From Streptomyces actuosus (lineage in GTDB: Bacteria > Actinomycetota > Actinomycetes > Streptomycetales > Streptomycetaceae): a stretch of 64,000 nucleotides of DNA. Below are positions 1 to 10,278 of the stretch, in pieces. The translations under genes and the position numbers were made by a program. The DNA lies in contig NZ_JAFFZS010000005.1 in NCBI RefSeq assembly GCF_016921115.1, forward strand, positions 266,417-330,416, written 5' to 3'. Each line of letters starts with the position of its first letter. Position 1 is the stretch's first letter. The notes under the pieces are model-generated. The model was not told the origin of the DNA. It did no database searches and saw only the letters and a program-made list of their open reading frames with translations.

Positions 1-1
1 C

Positions 2-1378
2 TCCGCCCAGGCCGATCTGAACATGTCGGACGCCAACCGCCAGTGGGTGATCACCGCCTACACGCTCGCCTTCGGCGGCCTGCTGCTCCTCGGCGGACGT
101 GTCTCCGACCTCGTCGGCAGGAAGACCACGTTCCTGATCGGGCTGCTCGGGTTCGCCGCCGCGTCCGCGATCGGCGGCGCCGCCTCCGGCCAGGGCATGC
201 TCTTCGGCGCCCGCGCCCTCCAAGGCGTCTTCGCCGCGCTGCTCGCGCCCTCGGCGCTGTCGCTGCTCGCCACGACCTTCACCGATCCCAAGGACCGCGG
301 ACGGGCGTTCGGCGTGTTCGGCGCGATCGTCGGCGCGGGGGCGGCGATCGGACTGCTCGCGGGCGGATTCCTCACCGAGTACCTGAACTGGCGCTGGTGC
401 CTGTACGTCAACGTGCCCATCGCACTGATCGCCTTCGTGGGCGCCGTGGTGCTGCTCACACCCGGCGAACGGCACCCGAACGCCCACCTGGACGTGCCGG
501 GCGCACTGCTCGGATCGGCCGGCATGCTGTCGCTGGTCTACGGCTTCTCCGAGGCGGAGCCCCGCGGCTGGGGCGACGGCCTGGTGCTGGCGCTGCTGAT
601 CGGCGGGGTCGTCCTGCTCGCCGCGTTCGGGCTGTGGCAGACCCGGGCGCGGGTACCGCTGCTGCCGATGACCGTGGTGAAGGACCGGCAGCGCATCGGG
701 GCGTTCCTGACGACACTGCTCGTCACCGTCGGCATGTTCGGCGTGTTCCTGTTCCTGACCTACTACATGCAGGGCGTGCTCGGGTACTCGCCGGTCAAGA
801 CGGGACTGGCCTACCTGCCGCTCACCGCCGGGATGATCGTCGGGTCCACGCAGGTCGCGGCCCGGCTGCTGAACAGGGTGCCGCCGCGCGTGCTGCTGGT
901 GCCGGGGCTGCTGCTGGCCGCGGGCGCGCTGGCGCTGATCGCCCAGGTGGGGGTGGAACCGGCCTACGCCTCCCATGTGCTGCCCGGCATGATCATGCTG
1001 GGGCTCGGCATGGGCACGGCCATGATGACGTCGGTGTCCCTCGCCACGGGCAGCGTCGCGCCGCAGGACGCGGGGGCCGCGTCGGCGACGTTCAACACGG
1101 CCCAGCAGGTCGGCGGGTCCATCGGCACGGCCCTGCTCAACACCGTCGCCGCGAGCGTGACCAGCAGCTACCTCGTCGCCCACGCAGGCCCGGGCGTCGA
1201 CCGGCAGGCCCTCCGGGCCGAGGCCGCCGTGCACGGGTTCAACGTCGCCACCTGGTGGGCCATGGGGGCGCTGCTGCTGGCCGCGCTGATCGCCGGCGTG
1301 GTCGTGGACGCACCGCGCGCACCGACCCCGCAGCCGGCCCCGGCGGCACCGGAGCCGGTGGAGTCCCCGGCCGGGTGA
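2..1378 (+). CDS. MFS drug exporter, DHA2 (EmrB/QacA) family, 5' end missing
   Basis: Proton-driven multidrug efflux permease of the cytoplasmic membrane. The frame is open to the window edge, and the residues before the internal ATG at 23 continue the family pattern (QADL followed by MSDANRQW), so that ATG is not the true start and some N-terminal residues lie outside the window. Visible family marks are the loop GRVSDLVGRK after the second membrane segment, the segment ending NWRWCLYVNVP, and repeated hydrophobic segments through to a Pro/Ala-rich cytoplasmic tail. The size fits the 14-segment DHA2 group. The substrate cannot be told from sequence. It is followed by a long gene-free stretch, so it is not obviously part of an operon with what follows. 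Confidence 0.9.
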   Translation, partial: SAQADLNMSDANRQWVITAYTLAFGGLLLLGGRVSDLVGRKTTFLIGLLGFAAASAIGGAASGQGMLFGARALQGVFAALLAPSALSLLATTFTDPKDRGRAFGVFGAIVGAGAAIGLLAGGFLTEYLNWRWCLYVNVPIALIAFVGAVVLLTPGERHPNAHLDVPGALLGSAGMLSLVYGFSEAEPRGWGDGLVLALLIGGVVLLAAFGLWQTRARVPLLPMTVVKDRQRIGAFLTTLLVTVGMFGVFLFLTYYMQGVLGYSPVKTGLAYLPLTAGMIVGSTQVAARLLNRVPPRVLLVPGLLLAAGALALIAQVGVEPAYASHVLPGMIMLGLGMGTAMMTSVSLATGSVAPQDAGAASATFNTAQQVGGSIGTALLNTVAASVTSSYLVAHAGPGVDRQALRAEAAVHGFNVATWWAMGALLLAALIAGVVVDAPRAPTPQPAPAAPEPVESPAG

Positions 1379-2310
1379 CGGCGGGAGCGCTCCGGGACCG
1401 GGACGACGCCGCGCCGGCACCCGACGAGGCGTCGCCGACGCGGGGCGCCGCCCCGCGCCGTCCGCCCCGGTGGCCGCGGGCGGCGCGGGGTCGCGTGGGC
1501 GGTGCCGGGACCGTGCGGCGGCGGAGCAGCGAGCGGCGGCGCTCCCGCCGCGGGGCCCGGGAGGATGTCGGTGTGCGCCCGCAGCGGGAGGCCGGCCTCT
1601 GTCCCTCGCTCGTGTGCCGCGGAAAAGGGGGCGCGGCACGGTGCGAGGACCGTTTCCCGCCGCGCCGTTCCGGGGGGAGACGAAGGGCGCGGCGGGAGGT
1701 GCGGGGTCTCCCGCCGCGCTCCCCGCGGGAGGGCGGGGCCGGACGGCGGAAGAGGGGGTTCCCACCGCGCCGCCCGTCAGAGGAGGTGGAGGCGGCACGG
1801 TGGGAGACTCGGACAGCACTTCCACAGCGGACGGACACCCGGAAACGTCACTCGGCGGCAGCGAGGCCCCGTCGCGCGGCTCCACGCGACCCCGTGCAGC
1901 CCCTCCCCCGGCCCTCCAGGCGCCGCACGCCGCATCCATGACCGAGGGGCCTGTGTGGGGCCTGTATGGCGTGAGACACACCTGTGACCCGTGATGCTCC
2001 GGGTGTCCCGCGCGCTGGGAGATGCAGGGGCAGTGAAGGCCCGCCCCGATGCCGAGCGAGAAGGGACGGCCCTGGCGCGCAGTCGGTGAGGGGTGCGGAC
2101 GCGCCGCCCGCCGTGCGGCGGAGATGCTGATCGTCGCGGGGGAAGGCCCGAGGAGGAGACCTGACGCCCTGTGACACTTCTGTGAGAGCGGACGCTGTTG
2201 AGCGTGTAGGCGTGGCCGCGGACGGAGCGACGCGGACGGCGGCGGCGCAGGATGCGCCGTACGGCGGCCGTACGGCGGCGGCCACAACCCGGTACGAACG
2301 AGGACAGTCT
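1379..2310. other. gene-free stretch before the first sigma gene
   Basis: About 930 bases with no gene I can support. Several long open frames exist on both strands, but they are Arg/Pro/Ala/Gly runs of the kind GC-rich DNA gives by chance, with no recognisable domain. The right end should hold the promoter of the downstream sigma factor, including a near match to an AfsQ1 box at 2171-2186. Confidence 0.6.
2171..2186 (+). promoter_or_regulatory. near match to an AfsQ1 binding box
   Basis: The bases read GTGAC, six bases, GTGAG. The published AfsQ1 consensus is GTnAC-n6-GTnAC, so this has one mismatch in ten fixed positions. It lies 125 bases before the preferred start of the sigma gene at 2311. 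A full match lies in the sigQ-afsQ1 intergenic region of this window, so the regulator is present in the cell. Binding is inference. Confidence 0.35.
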
Positions 2311-2943
2311 TTGGGCCAGGGAGGCAAGCCCCGGCGCGCGCAGGCGTACGACGGGGAACTCGGCGCGGCGGTCGAACGGGCCCAGGAGGGGGACGAGGCC
2401 GCGTTCGCGGCCGCGTACCGGATCGTGCAGCCCGGTCTGCTCGGATATCTGCGGGGCCTGGTCGGAGAGGACGCCGAGGACGTGGCCTCCGACGCCTGGC
2501 TGGAGATCGCCCGCGACCTGGGGCGCTTCAAGGGCGACGGGGCGGGTTTCCGCGGCTGGACGGCGACGATCGCCCGGCATCGGGCCCTGGACCATCTGCG
2601 CCGCCAACGCGTGCGGCCCCGCCCGGCGGTGCTGGAGGCGGACGTCCTGGAACTGCCCGGCACGCACAGCACCCACGAGCAGGCACTGGAGTCGATCTCC
2701 ACGGAACGGGCCCTGGACATGGTGCGCGGGCTGCCGCGCGACCAGGCCGAGGCGGTGCTGCTGCGTGTGGTCGTCGGTCTGGACGGCCCGGCCTCCGCGC
2801 GCGTCCTCGGCAAGCGCCCCGGCGCGGTGCGCACCGCGGCCTACCGAGGGCTCAAGCGGCTCGCCCGCGAGCTCGGCGTCGCGGGCGCGGCGGGCGAGGG
2901 TGTGACGGATGACGGGTCGCGGACGCTGGGGGAGTCGAAGTGA
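2311..2943 (+). CDS. ECF-type RNA polymerase sigma factor (module 1)
   Basis: Sigma-70 family transcription factor that would direct RNA polymerase to a small regulon. Region 2 is visible as AEDVASDAWLEIARDL followed by FRGWTATIARHRALDHLRR, and region 4 as LPRDQAEAVLLRVVVGLDG through the helix-turn-helix ARVLGKRPGAVRTAAYRGLKRL. I prefer the TTG start at 2311, with GAGGA six bases upstream (2300-2304). It makes the N-terminus match the paralogue at 4740. The frame also opens at a GTG at 2182, but that has no ribosome site and would add residues the paralogue lacks. The next gene encodes a one-TM protein of the same type found after the paralogue, probably its antagonist. Confidence 0.85.
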   Translation: MGQGGKPRRAQAYDGELGAAVERAQEGDEAAFAAAYRIVQPGLLGYLRGLVGEDAEDVASDAWLEIARDLGRFKGDGAGFRGWTATIARHRALDHLRRQRVRPRPAVLEADVLELPGTHSTHEQALESISTERALDMVRGLPRDQAEAVLLRVVVGLDGPASARVLGKRPGAVRTAAYRGLKRLARELGVAGAAGEGVTDDGSRTLGESK

Positions 2944-3153
2944 GCGGCGTCGGAGACGACTGCGACGCCCGCGGCACGTACGGATCGAACCGACCGAACC
3001 GGTCGAGCGGATCGTACGCCCGGTACGGCCCGCAGGGCACGAGCCCGAATGGAACGTTCGGCTCCGCTCGGTCGTCCGTGACACATGGACGACACGGATC
3101 GCGCAGATCACTTGGATCATTGACACCGCACACGGACAGGGACGGAAACCGAC

Positions 3154-4008
3154 ATGGGTGAACGGCTGAGCGGCGGCGGCACCTCCGGCCGCCGGCATGC
3201 GCACCCTGACGCCGTCTCCGGGCACCCGTACACGGACGGCGACGCCGGGCTGGAGGCGCTGATCGCGGCAGCCGTGCGGCAGGACGTCATCGACGCCGAG
3301 GCCGAGCAGCGGGCCGTGGCGGCCTTCCGCACCGCCCGGGACACCGGCGCCCACCGCGCCCGCACCAGGCGACGTGACGACTGGCGTCCCCGGGAGCGGC
3401 GCGCGCGGCTGTCGATGCGGGCCACGCTCTCGGTGCTGGCGGCGGGGCTCACCCTGGGCGGGGTCGCCTACGCGGCGATGGGTCCCGGCGCCTCCCCGGA
3501 CGGCGACGATGGCACGGGCGGGTCGCGTCCCGGCACCAGTGCCCCCGACCACGCCCAGCAGCCGTCCACCTCCGCGCCCTCGGCCACCGAGTCCTCGGCC
3601 GCGTCTGCCGCCTCCAGCGCCTCCAGCGCCTCCGGTGGACCCTCCCACCCGGAATCCGCCCAGGACGCCGAGGCCCACTGCAGCGCCTACGAGCAGGTCA
3701 AGGCCCAGGGCCGGGTGCTGGACGCGCCGGCGTGGCAGCGCCTGGTGGCCGCCGCGGGCGGCGAGGACGAGGTGGAGGCCTACTGTGCGAGCGTGACGGC
3801 CACGGCCGTACCGTCCGCCGGCCCGGGCACCTCCCTGCCGTCCGCGGGCGCCGACCGGGCCACGGCGAGGCCGGACCGCACGCCGGCCGACAGCTCAGGC
3901 GGCACCGGTGCGGACGACGGAGCCGGCGACGCGGCCGGGAACGGCACGGGCAACGACGGGACGCCGGCCCCCACTGCGACGCGGGGCGGCACCGGGAGCC
4001 GGCCGTGA
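3154..4008 (+). CDS. one-TM protein with two-cysteine outer domain, candidate anti-sigma factor (module 1)
   Basis: Unnamed family. The 284-residue product has a cytoplasmic part of about 87 residues containing AVAAFRTAR, one membrane segment at about 88-108 (ATLSVLAAGLTLGGVAYAAM), a Ser/Ala/Pro linker, and a short outer domain in which C176 and C211 bracket LDAPAWQRLVAAAGG. The protein from the second module (5414-6493) has the same order and the same C...LD...L...AG...V..YC pattern. Its place after a sigma gene suggests it holds that sigma factor at the membrane and senses an outside or redox signal. No zinc-binding anti-sigma motif is visible. It starts at ATG 3154 after a 210-base gap, unlike module 2, where the genes overlap. 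Confidence 0.75.
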   Translation: MGERLSGGGTSGRRHAHPDAVSGHPYTDGDAGLEALIAAAVRQDVIDAEAEQRAVAAFRTARDTGAHRARTRRRDDWRPRERRARLSMRATLSVLAAGLTLGGVAYAAMGPGASPDGDDGTGGSRPGTSAPDHAQQPSTSAPSATESSAASAASSASSASGGPSHPESAQDAEAHCSAYEQVKAQGRVLDAPAWQRLVAAAGGEDEVEAYCASVTATAVPSAGPGTSLPSAGADRATARPDRTPADSSGGTGADDGAGDAAGNGTGNDGTPAPTATRGGTGSRP

Positions 4009-4739
4009 TCGGCCCCGGGGGCTTCGCCGGACGCGGTCGGCCGTACGGACGGCCGTGATCAGCCGGCCGCACCGGCAGCCGTGATCAGCCGTTCTCGGCA
4101 GCGAATCCGTCGTTCTCGACGGTGAGCCGGCGGTGAATCGGCACCGGACCGGCACCGAACCGGCGATGGATCAGCCGTGGGCGGCCGTGCCGGTGTGCCA
4201 CGGCCTCGCCGGGCGCAGGCCGCCGCCGGAGCGGCGCGGTCCCCCACGCGGGATGTCCGGGCAAGGAGCGACCGGCCCGCGAACACGCGCGCCGAGAGGG
4301 CCGAAAGGGCTTGCCCGGGAGCGCCCGGCGCACCCCCTGGAACGGCCCGGGAAGAAGACCCGGCGCCGTGTTCCGCGGGCGGATCCAGGCGGCCGGGCGG
4401 GCCTGCCGGCCTCCGCCGGGGACGCCCTCCGGTCTGTCGAGCCGGTGGCCGGTACGCACTGCCAAGGCAACGGCCGGGGCCGCCACCCCCCACAGGAGAG
4501 GCCCCGGCCGTCGCGCGGCACGGGCCGCGCGGCGACCCGTACTCTCTACAGCGCCGAGAGTGCGTTTTCTGTCACACCCCGCGCGCACGGCTCCTCATCA
4601 CGAGATAGTTGCATCTTGTACGGACGTGGACGAGCGGGGGTTTCGCGTCGTAACGTGCCTTTCGCGCCGGACCGCGGGGGGCCCGGATCAGCGCAGACGC
4701 CAGCGGTCTTGAAACCGCGACCATCGATCGAGGAACCAG
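4009..4739. other. gene-free stretch between the two sigma modules
   Basis: About 730 bases without a supportable gene. It holds a small inverted repeat just after the module 1 gene (CGGCCGT at 4038-4044 and ACGGCCG at 4049-4055) and a strong hairpin at 4471-4510. A comparatively AT-richer segment at about 4545-4660 is the likely promoter region of the second sigma gene. Confidence 0.6.
4471..4510 (+). terminator. 11-bp perfect hairpin, possible terminator or leader structure
   Basis: CGGCCGGGGCC at 4471-4481 pairs with GGCCCCGGCCG at 4500-4510 around an 18-base loop. No T run follows, as is usual in Streptomyces. It could end read-through from module 1 or lie in the leader of the second sigma gene. 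Confidence 0.45.
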
Positions 4740-5414
4740 GTGCTGGGGGACGACGCGGAGCTGACCGCCGCGGTGCTTGCGGCACAGGACGGGGACGAGA
4801 CCGCGTTCCGGACTGTGTATCGCGCGGTGCACCCACGGCTGCTCGGATACGTACGGACACTCGTCGGTGAATCCGACGCCGAGGACGTGGCTTCCGAGGC
4901 CTGGCTCCAGATCGCGCGCGACCTGGCACGGTTCAGCGGGGACGCGGACCGCTTCCGCGGCTGGGCCGCGCGCATCGCCCGCAACCGCGCCCTGGACCAC
5001 GTCCGGATGCGCGGCCGCCGCCCCGCCGTCGGGGGCGACGAGACGGAACTGACCGGCCGGCCCGCCGAGTCCGACACCGCGGGCGAGGCCATCGAGGCGC
5101 TGGCCACGGGCCGCACCCTCTCCCTCATCGCCCGGCTGCCGCAGGATCAGGCCGAGGCCGTCGTGCTGCGCGTGGTCGTGGGCCTCGATGCCAAGACCGC
5201 GGCCGAGACGCTCGGCAAGCGGCCGGGGGCCGTCCGTACGGCCGCCCACCGCGGGCTGAAACGACTCGCCGAACTCCTGGGCACCGGCTCGGACGGTGAT
5301 CCGGAATCGGCCGGCGTGCTCGAGGCACTGCCCACCCCGCGAGAACCGCGCACCCGTGCGGTGACGTCCGCCGGTGTGACGCATCGCCGCGCGCGGACGC
5401 AGAAGGACATGTGA
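4740..5414 (+). CDS. ECF-type RNA polymerase sigma factor (module 2)
   Basis: Paralogue of the sigma factor at 2311-2943. Shared stretches include LLGYVRTLVGE, DAEDVASEAWLQIARDLARF, FRGWAARIARNRALDHVR, LPQDQAEAVVLRVVVGLD and LGKRPGAVRTAAHRGLKRLAELLG. Regions 2 and 4 are complete in 224 residues. It starts at GTG 4740 with GAGG about six bases upstream. Its stop overlaps the ATG of the next gene by one base (TGATG), so the two are translationally coupled, as expected for a sigma factor and its partner. The signal it answers to is unknown. Confidence 0.88.
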   Translation: MLGDDAELTAAVLAAQDGDETAFRTVYRAVHPRLLGYVRTLVGESDAEDVASEAWLQIARDLARFSGDADRFRGWAARIARNRALDHVRMRGRRPAVGGDETELTGRPAESDTAGEAIEALATGRTLSLIARLPQDQAEAVVLRVVVGLDAKTAAETLGKRPGAVRTAAHRGLKRLAELLGTGSDGDPESAGVLEALPTPREPRTRAVTSAGVTHRRARTQKDM

Positions 5415-6493
5415 TGGCCGACGAGCAGTACAGGTGGCTGGACCGCGACACAGCAGAGCGCTTGCTGCGCGGAGAGCCGCTCGACGCAGTCGACGCCGAT
5501 GCCCGGGACGAGGCCGAACGCCTCGCCGAGGCTCTGGGTGCCCTGTCCGCCACACCCGCCCCGACCAGCACCGAACTTCCCGGCGAGGCCGCCGCGCTGG
5601 CCGCCTTCCGGGCCGCTCGCGCCGGGTCCGCCGAGCAGCACGCCGGTGCCCCGCGCACCGGCGGCCACCGCTCGGGCGCCTCCCGCGCCGACGCCGGCCT
5701 CATCCGTCTCGGCGGCACCGGACATCCCTCCGGGCGGGTCCGTCGGGGCCGCCACGTGCGCCTGGGTCTGGCCGCCGCGCTGGCCGTCTGCACGGTCGGC
5801 GGAGTGGCGGTCGCGGCCGGAACCGGAGTCCTGCCGTCGCCCTTCGGCGGCCCCGCCGGACCCGGCCCCGCCGTCTCCGTGTCGGCCGCCGACACCCCCG
5901 GGCGCGGTTCTTCCGCGCCGTCGCGGGGCGCCACCACCACGCCCGACGGCGGGGCGACCGGGTCCGCGGGCCCGGACACCGCCCGCGGCGCGGCCGGCGG
6001 TGCCACGCCCGCGCCGAGCGGCTCCGCGGTTCCGGGCGGCACCGGTGCCGCCCCGCCCGGCGCCACCGCGGCGTGCCAGGACCTGAGCTCGGGCCGGGAC
6101 CTGGACGACGCGCGCCGCCGCTTCCTGGAGTCGGCGGCCGGGGACGCCCGCCGTGTGTGGACGTACTGCAAGGACGTCCTGAACAAGGCGGGCAAGGCGC
6201 TCGGCACCGACCGCCGGCCGGACGGCACCGGGAGCACCGGGTCGGGCACCCGCAGCGGCGGCAGGGGCCACGGCACCGGCGGCGCCGGCAAGAGCGACGA
6301 CGACGACCGCGACGGCTCAGACCGCCGCCGGCACGGCCACGGCCACGGCGGCATCTCGGGCGCTTCGGGAGGCGGCAGCGGCCGCGACTCCGGCGGGGGC
6401 CACGGGTCCGGCGGTGGCACGTCGAGCGGCGCCGACGGCGGCCGGGGCAGCGGGCACGCCGGCGGCGGCCACAGTGGCGGATACTCCGAATAA
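5414..6493 (+). CDS. one-TM protein with two-cysteine domain and His/Gly-rich tail, candidate anti-sigma factor (module 2)
   Basis: Partner gene of the sigma factor at 4740. The 359-residue protein has a cytoplasmic part with ALAAFRAAR, one membrane segment at about 116-137, a Pro/Ala/Gly linker, a short domain between C221 and C252 with the same spacing pattern as the module 1 protein (LDDARRRFLESAAG, then YC), and a low-complexity tail rich in Gly, His, Ser and Asp (GHGHGG and similar). The tail is absent from module 1 and could bind metal, which is inference. ATG 5414 is chosen because it overlaps the sigma stop; a GTG at 5411 is one codon earlier. Confidence 0.75.
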   Translation: MADEQYRWLDRDTAERLLRGEPLDAVDADARDEAERLAEALGALSATPAPTSTELPGEAAALAAFRAARAGSAEQHAGAPRTGGHRSGASRADAGLIRLGGTGHPSGRVRRGRHVRLGLAAALAVCTVGGVAVAAGTGVLPSPFGGPAGPGPAVSVSAADTPGRGSSAPSRGATTTPDGGATGSAGPDTARGAAGGATPAPSGSAVPGGTGAAPPGATAACQDLSSGRDLDDARRRFLESAAGDARRVWTYCKDVLNKAGKALGTDRRPDGTGSTGSGTRSGGRGHGTGGAGKSDDDDRDGSDRRRHGHGHGGISGASGGGSGRDSGGGHGSGGGTSSGADGGRGSGHAGGGHSGGYSE

Positions 6494-6644
6494 GGCGTCT
6501 GACCAGCGAAAACGCAACTCGTCGAAATTTTTCCGCGAGGGGTGTGACGTTTTCTGGGCCACGAGCGCAGTAATGAGTGAGCCGACTGGTCATCGGCCGT
6601 AGCACGGAGCCGGGGTTCCCCCCGTACCTACGGCACGTGCACAT

Positions 6645-6683
6645 GGCGCGGGCGGGACACGTTCCCCCGGTCCCGCCCGCGCC
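6645..6683. terminator. 14-bp perfect hairpin between convergent genes
   Basis: GGCGCGGGCGGGAC at 6645-6658 pairs with GTCCCGCCCGCGCC at 6670-6683 around an 11-base loop. It lies between the convergent module 2 gene and the L,D-transpeptidase gene and would act for both. Confidence 0.75.
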
Positions 6684-6719
6684 CTCAACTTCTCCTCGCC
6701 CTCCCGACCCGACGGCGCC

Positions 6720-7577
6720 TCACCAGTACACGACGACCTTGTCGCCGGTGCGCACGTCGCCGAACAGCCGCGCGATCGCCGCCTCGTCCCGCACGTTGAC
6801 GCACCCGTGCGAGCCGCCCGCGTATCCGCGCGCCGCGAAGTCGTACGAGTAGTGCACGGCCTGGCCGCCGCTGAAGAACAGCGCGTACGGCATCGGTGAG
6901 TCGTACAGTGTCGAGACGTGGTGCCGGGACTTCCAGTAGACGCGGAACACCCCCTCGCGGGTGGGCGTGTACTGGGCGCCGAAGCGCACCGGAAGCGTCA
7001 TGACGGTCCGCCCGTCGATCATCCAGCGCAGCGTCCGGCTCGTCTTGCTGATGCACAGCACCCGCCCGGTCAGGCAGCGCGGGTCGGGTGCCGCGGCCGG
7101 CTGACCGCCCATCAGGTACAGCTCCCAGCGGCCCGGCTCGTGCGTCATGCGCAGCAGCCGCTGCCAGGTGACGGTGTCCACCGTGCCGGTCCGGGGCAGC
7201 CCGCGCTTGCCCTGGAAGCCCCGCACGGCCTGCTCGGTCAGGTCGTCGTACGTTCCCGTGGGTCCGTCGAGGAGCCAGGCCACCTGCCGCAGCCGCGCCT
7301 GTAGTTCGCGCACGTCCAAGCCGCTGTCGCCGGGCGCCCACAGGACGGCGGGCGGCGCCGCGGTGGTGCCGGTCCCGCCGTCGCCGGGCTTGCCGTCGCC
7401 CGAGCCCCGGCCGGGGCCGGGCGAAGGCGGCGCGGGCGGACGGCCGGAGATGTCGATGTGCACCGGTGACCGGTGGCCGCCGTCCGTCCCGCCGTCTTGG
7501 TCCGCCCTCTGCACGGTGCAGCCGCACACCACCGTGAGTGCCGCCACGGCCGCGAGCGCGGCGCCTGCTCTCCCCAT
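6720..7577 (-). CDS. L,D-transpeptidase lipoprotein with peptidoglycan-binding domain
   Basis: Cross-links or attaches groups to peptidoglycan outside the membrane through a catalytic cysteine. The N-terminus is a signal peptide ending in a lipobox-like VVCGC. A Pro/Gly/Asp-rich linker follows, then a peptidoglycan-binding repeat (VRELQARLRQVAWLLDG ... GFQGKRGLPRTGTVD), then the YkuD catalytic domain ending in GGSHGCVNVRDEAA, whose Cys is the nucleophile and His its partner. The start at ATG 7577 places the signal peptide at the N-terminus; a GTG at 7592 is possible. It is transcribed towards the sigma module and shares a terminator hairpin with it. Confidence 0.9.
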   Translation of the reverse strand: MGRAGAALAAVAALTVVCGCTVQRADQDGGTDGGHRSPVHIDISGRPPAPPSPGPGRGSGDGKPGDGGTGTTAAPPAVLWAPGDSGLDVRELQARLRQVAWLLDGPTGTYDDLTEQAVRGFQGKRGLPRTGTVDTVTWQRLLRMTHEPGRWELYLMGGQPAAAPDPRCLTGRVLCISKTSRTLRWMIDGRTVMTLPVRFGAQYTPTREGVFRVYWKSRHHVSTLYDSPMPYALFFSGGQAVHYSYDFAARGYAGGSHGCVNVRDEAAIARLFGDVRTGDKVVVYW

Positions 7578-7799
7578 GCCCGTTCCCCGCACTCTCCCGG
7601 CCACCGGTGGCTCCGTCGGCGCACGTCCGGCCCGGCCGTCACCCGAGATGTACCCCACGGATGACGCGTTGCGAACGGCACGGCATCGTTGTGAGGAAGG
7701 TCCCAGCGTGGGGCACTCCACCCGGGCGCACGAGCGCGGCTACAGTCCGTGGCGAGGGTCGGGCCGTACTGACAAGTAGCAAAGGAGCGGGGAGCGATC

Positions 7800-9380
<1,581 letters not shown>

Positions 9381-9444
9381 GTCGGCCCCAGCCCTTCCGG
9401 GGGGCGATGCCGGGGTGGCCCGTCCCGCCCCGCGGAATCCGGAA

Positions 9445-9476
9445 GAGGAGTGTCGTACCCGCGTGCGACACTCCTC
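9445..9476 (+). promoter_or_regulatory. 11-bp hairpin masking the ribosome site of the LysE-type gene
   Basis: GAGGAGTGTCG at 9445-9455 pairs perfectly with CGACACTCCTC at 9466-9476 around a ten-base loop, ending two bases before the ATG at 9479. The only good ribosome-site sequence, GAGGAG, is in the left arm, so the folded RNA would hide it. It could instead be a protein operator or a terminator for the mutase gene. Confidence 0.5.
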
Positions 9477-9478
9477 CC

Positions 9479-10144
9479 ATGCTCGGCGTCATCGACCTCC
9501 CCACGTACCTCGCAGGCCTGATCCTGATCGTCCTGCTGCCCGGCCCCAACTCCCTGTACGTCCTCTCCGTCGCCGCCCGCCGGGGCGTCCGCGCCGGGTA
9601 CACGGCCGCGGCGGGCGTGTGGTGCGGGGACACCGTGCTGATGACCCTCTCCGCCGCGGGCGTCGCCTCCCTGCTCCAGGGCAACGCCCTGCTGTTCGGG
9701 ATCGTGAAGTACGCGGGCGCCGGCTACCTGACCTGGCTCGCCGTCGGGATGCTGCGGGCCGCGTGGGGCATGTGGCGGGCGCGCCGGGAGCAGAGCGCCG
9801 CGGCCGGAACCGACGCCGTCCCCGCCGATCCGGCCGCCGCCGACGAACGGCCGTTCCGCCGCGCCCTGGTGATCAGCCTGTTCAACCCCAAGGCGATCCT
9901 GTTCTTCGTCGCCTTCTTCGTGCAGTTCGTCGACCCGGGCTACGGCTACCCGGCTCTCTCCTTCGTCGTCCTCGGCGCCTTCGCGCAGCTCGCCAGCGCC
10001 CTCTACCTGAGCGCGCTGATAGTCGGCGGCACCCGGCTGGCCGCCGCCTTCCGGCGCCGCCGGCGCCTCGCGGCGGGGGCGACGTCGGCGGCGGGCGCCC
10101 TGTTCCTCGGGTTCGCGGTGAAACTGTCCCTGGCCGCCGCCTGA
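9479..10144 (+). CDS. LysE/RhtB family amino-acid exporter
   Basis: Membrane exporter of amino acids or similar small molecules. The 221 residues have about six hydrophobic segments. The family signature LPGPNSLYVLSVAARRGVRAGY lies near the N-terminus (residues about 18-39), and FNPKAILFFVAFF marks the start of the second half. ATG 9479 gives the usual start directly before the first membrane segment; longer frames add a non-hydrophobic stretch. It is preceded by a perfect hairpin and converges on an acyltransferase gene. The substrate is not known. Confidence 0.88.
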   Translation: MLGVIDLPTYLAGLILIVLLPGPNSLYVLSVAARRGVRAGYTAAAGVWCGDTVLMTLSAAGVASLLQGNALLFGIVKYAGAGYLTWLAVGMLRAAWGMWRARREQSAAAGTDAVPADPAAADERPFRRALVISLFNPKAILFFVAFFVQFVDPGYGYPALSFVVLGAFAQLASALYLSALIVGGTRLAAAFRRRRRLAAGATSAAGALFLGFAVKLSLAAA

Positions 10145-10248
10145 CCCACGGCCCCGCGGGCGCCGGCCCGTCCCGCGCGGACGGCCGGGCGGCTCTCCGC
10201 CCTCGCCCCCGAAGTCGTGACCGACGGCTCGGGCGCACCTGACGTCCC

Positions 10249-10273
10249 CCGGGGCCGGCCCGGCGGGCCCCGG
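10249..10273. terminator. 8-bp hairpin between convergent genes
   Basis: CCGGGGCC at 10249-10256 pairs with GGCCCCGG at 10266-10273 around nine bases, between the convergent LysE-type and acyltransferase genes. A plausible two-way terminator. Confidence 0.5.
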
Positions 10274-10278
10274 AGACA

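Noticed and set aside
1379..2181. Several 160-200-codon frames after the MFS gene
   Set aside because: All are Arg/Pro/Gly/Ala-rich, have no domain and conflict with each other.
2182..2310. GTG at 2182 as the start of the first sigma gene
   Set aside because: No ribosome site, an extra non-conserved stretch, and it sits in an AfsQ1-like box; TTG 2311 has GAGGA at proper spacing.
2940..3161. 73-codon GTG-start frame overlapping the end of the first sigma gene and the start of its partner
   Set aside because: It is low-complexity Ser/Gly/Asn/Arg sequence with no domain, and the second sigma module has no counterpart. The overlap could suggest coupling, but I do not see enough to call a gene.
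7720..7799. B12 riboswitch upstream of the mutase gene
   Set aside because: The gap is short and I found no B12-box-like sequence; a covariance search would decide.
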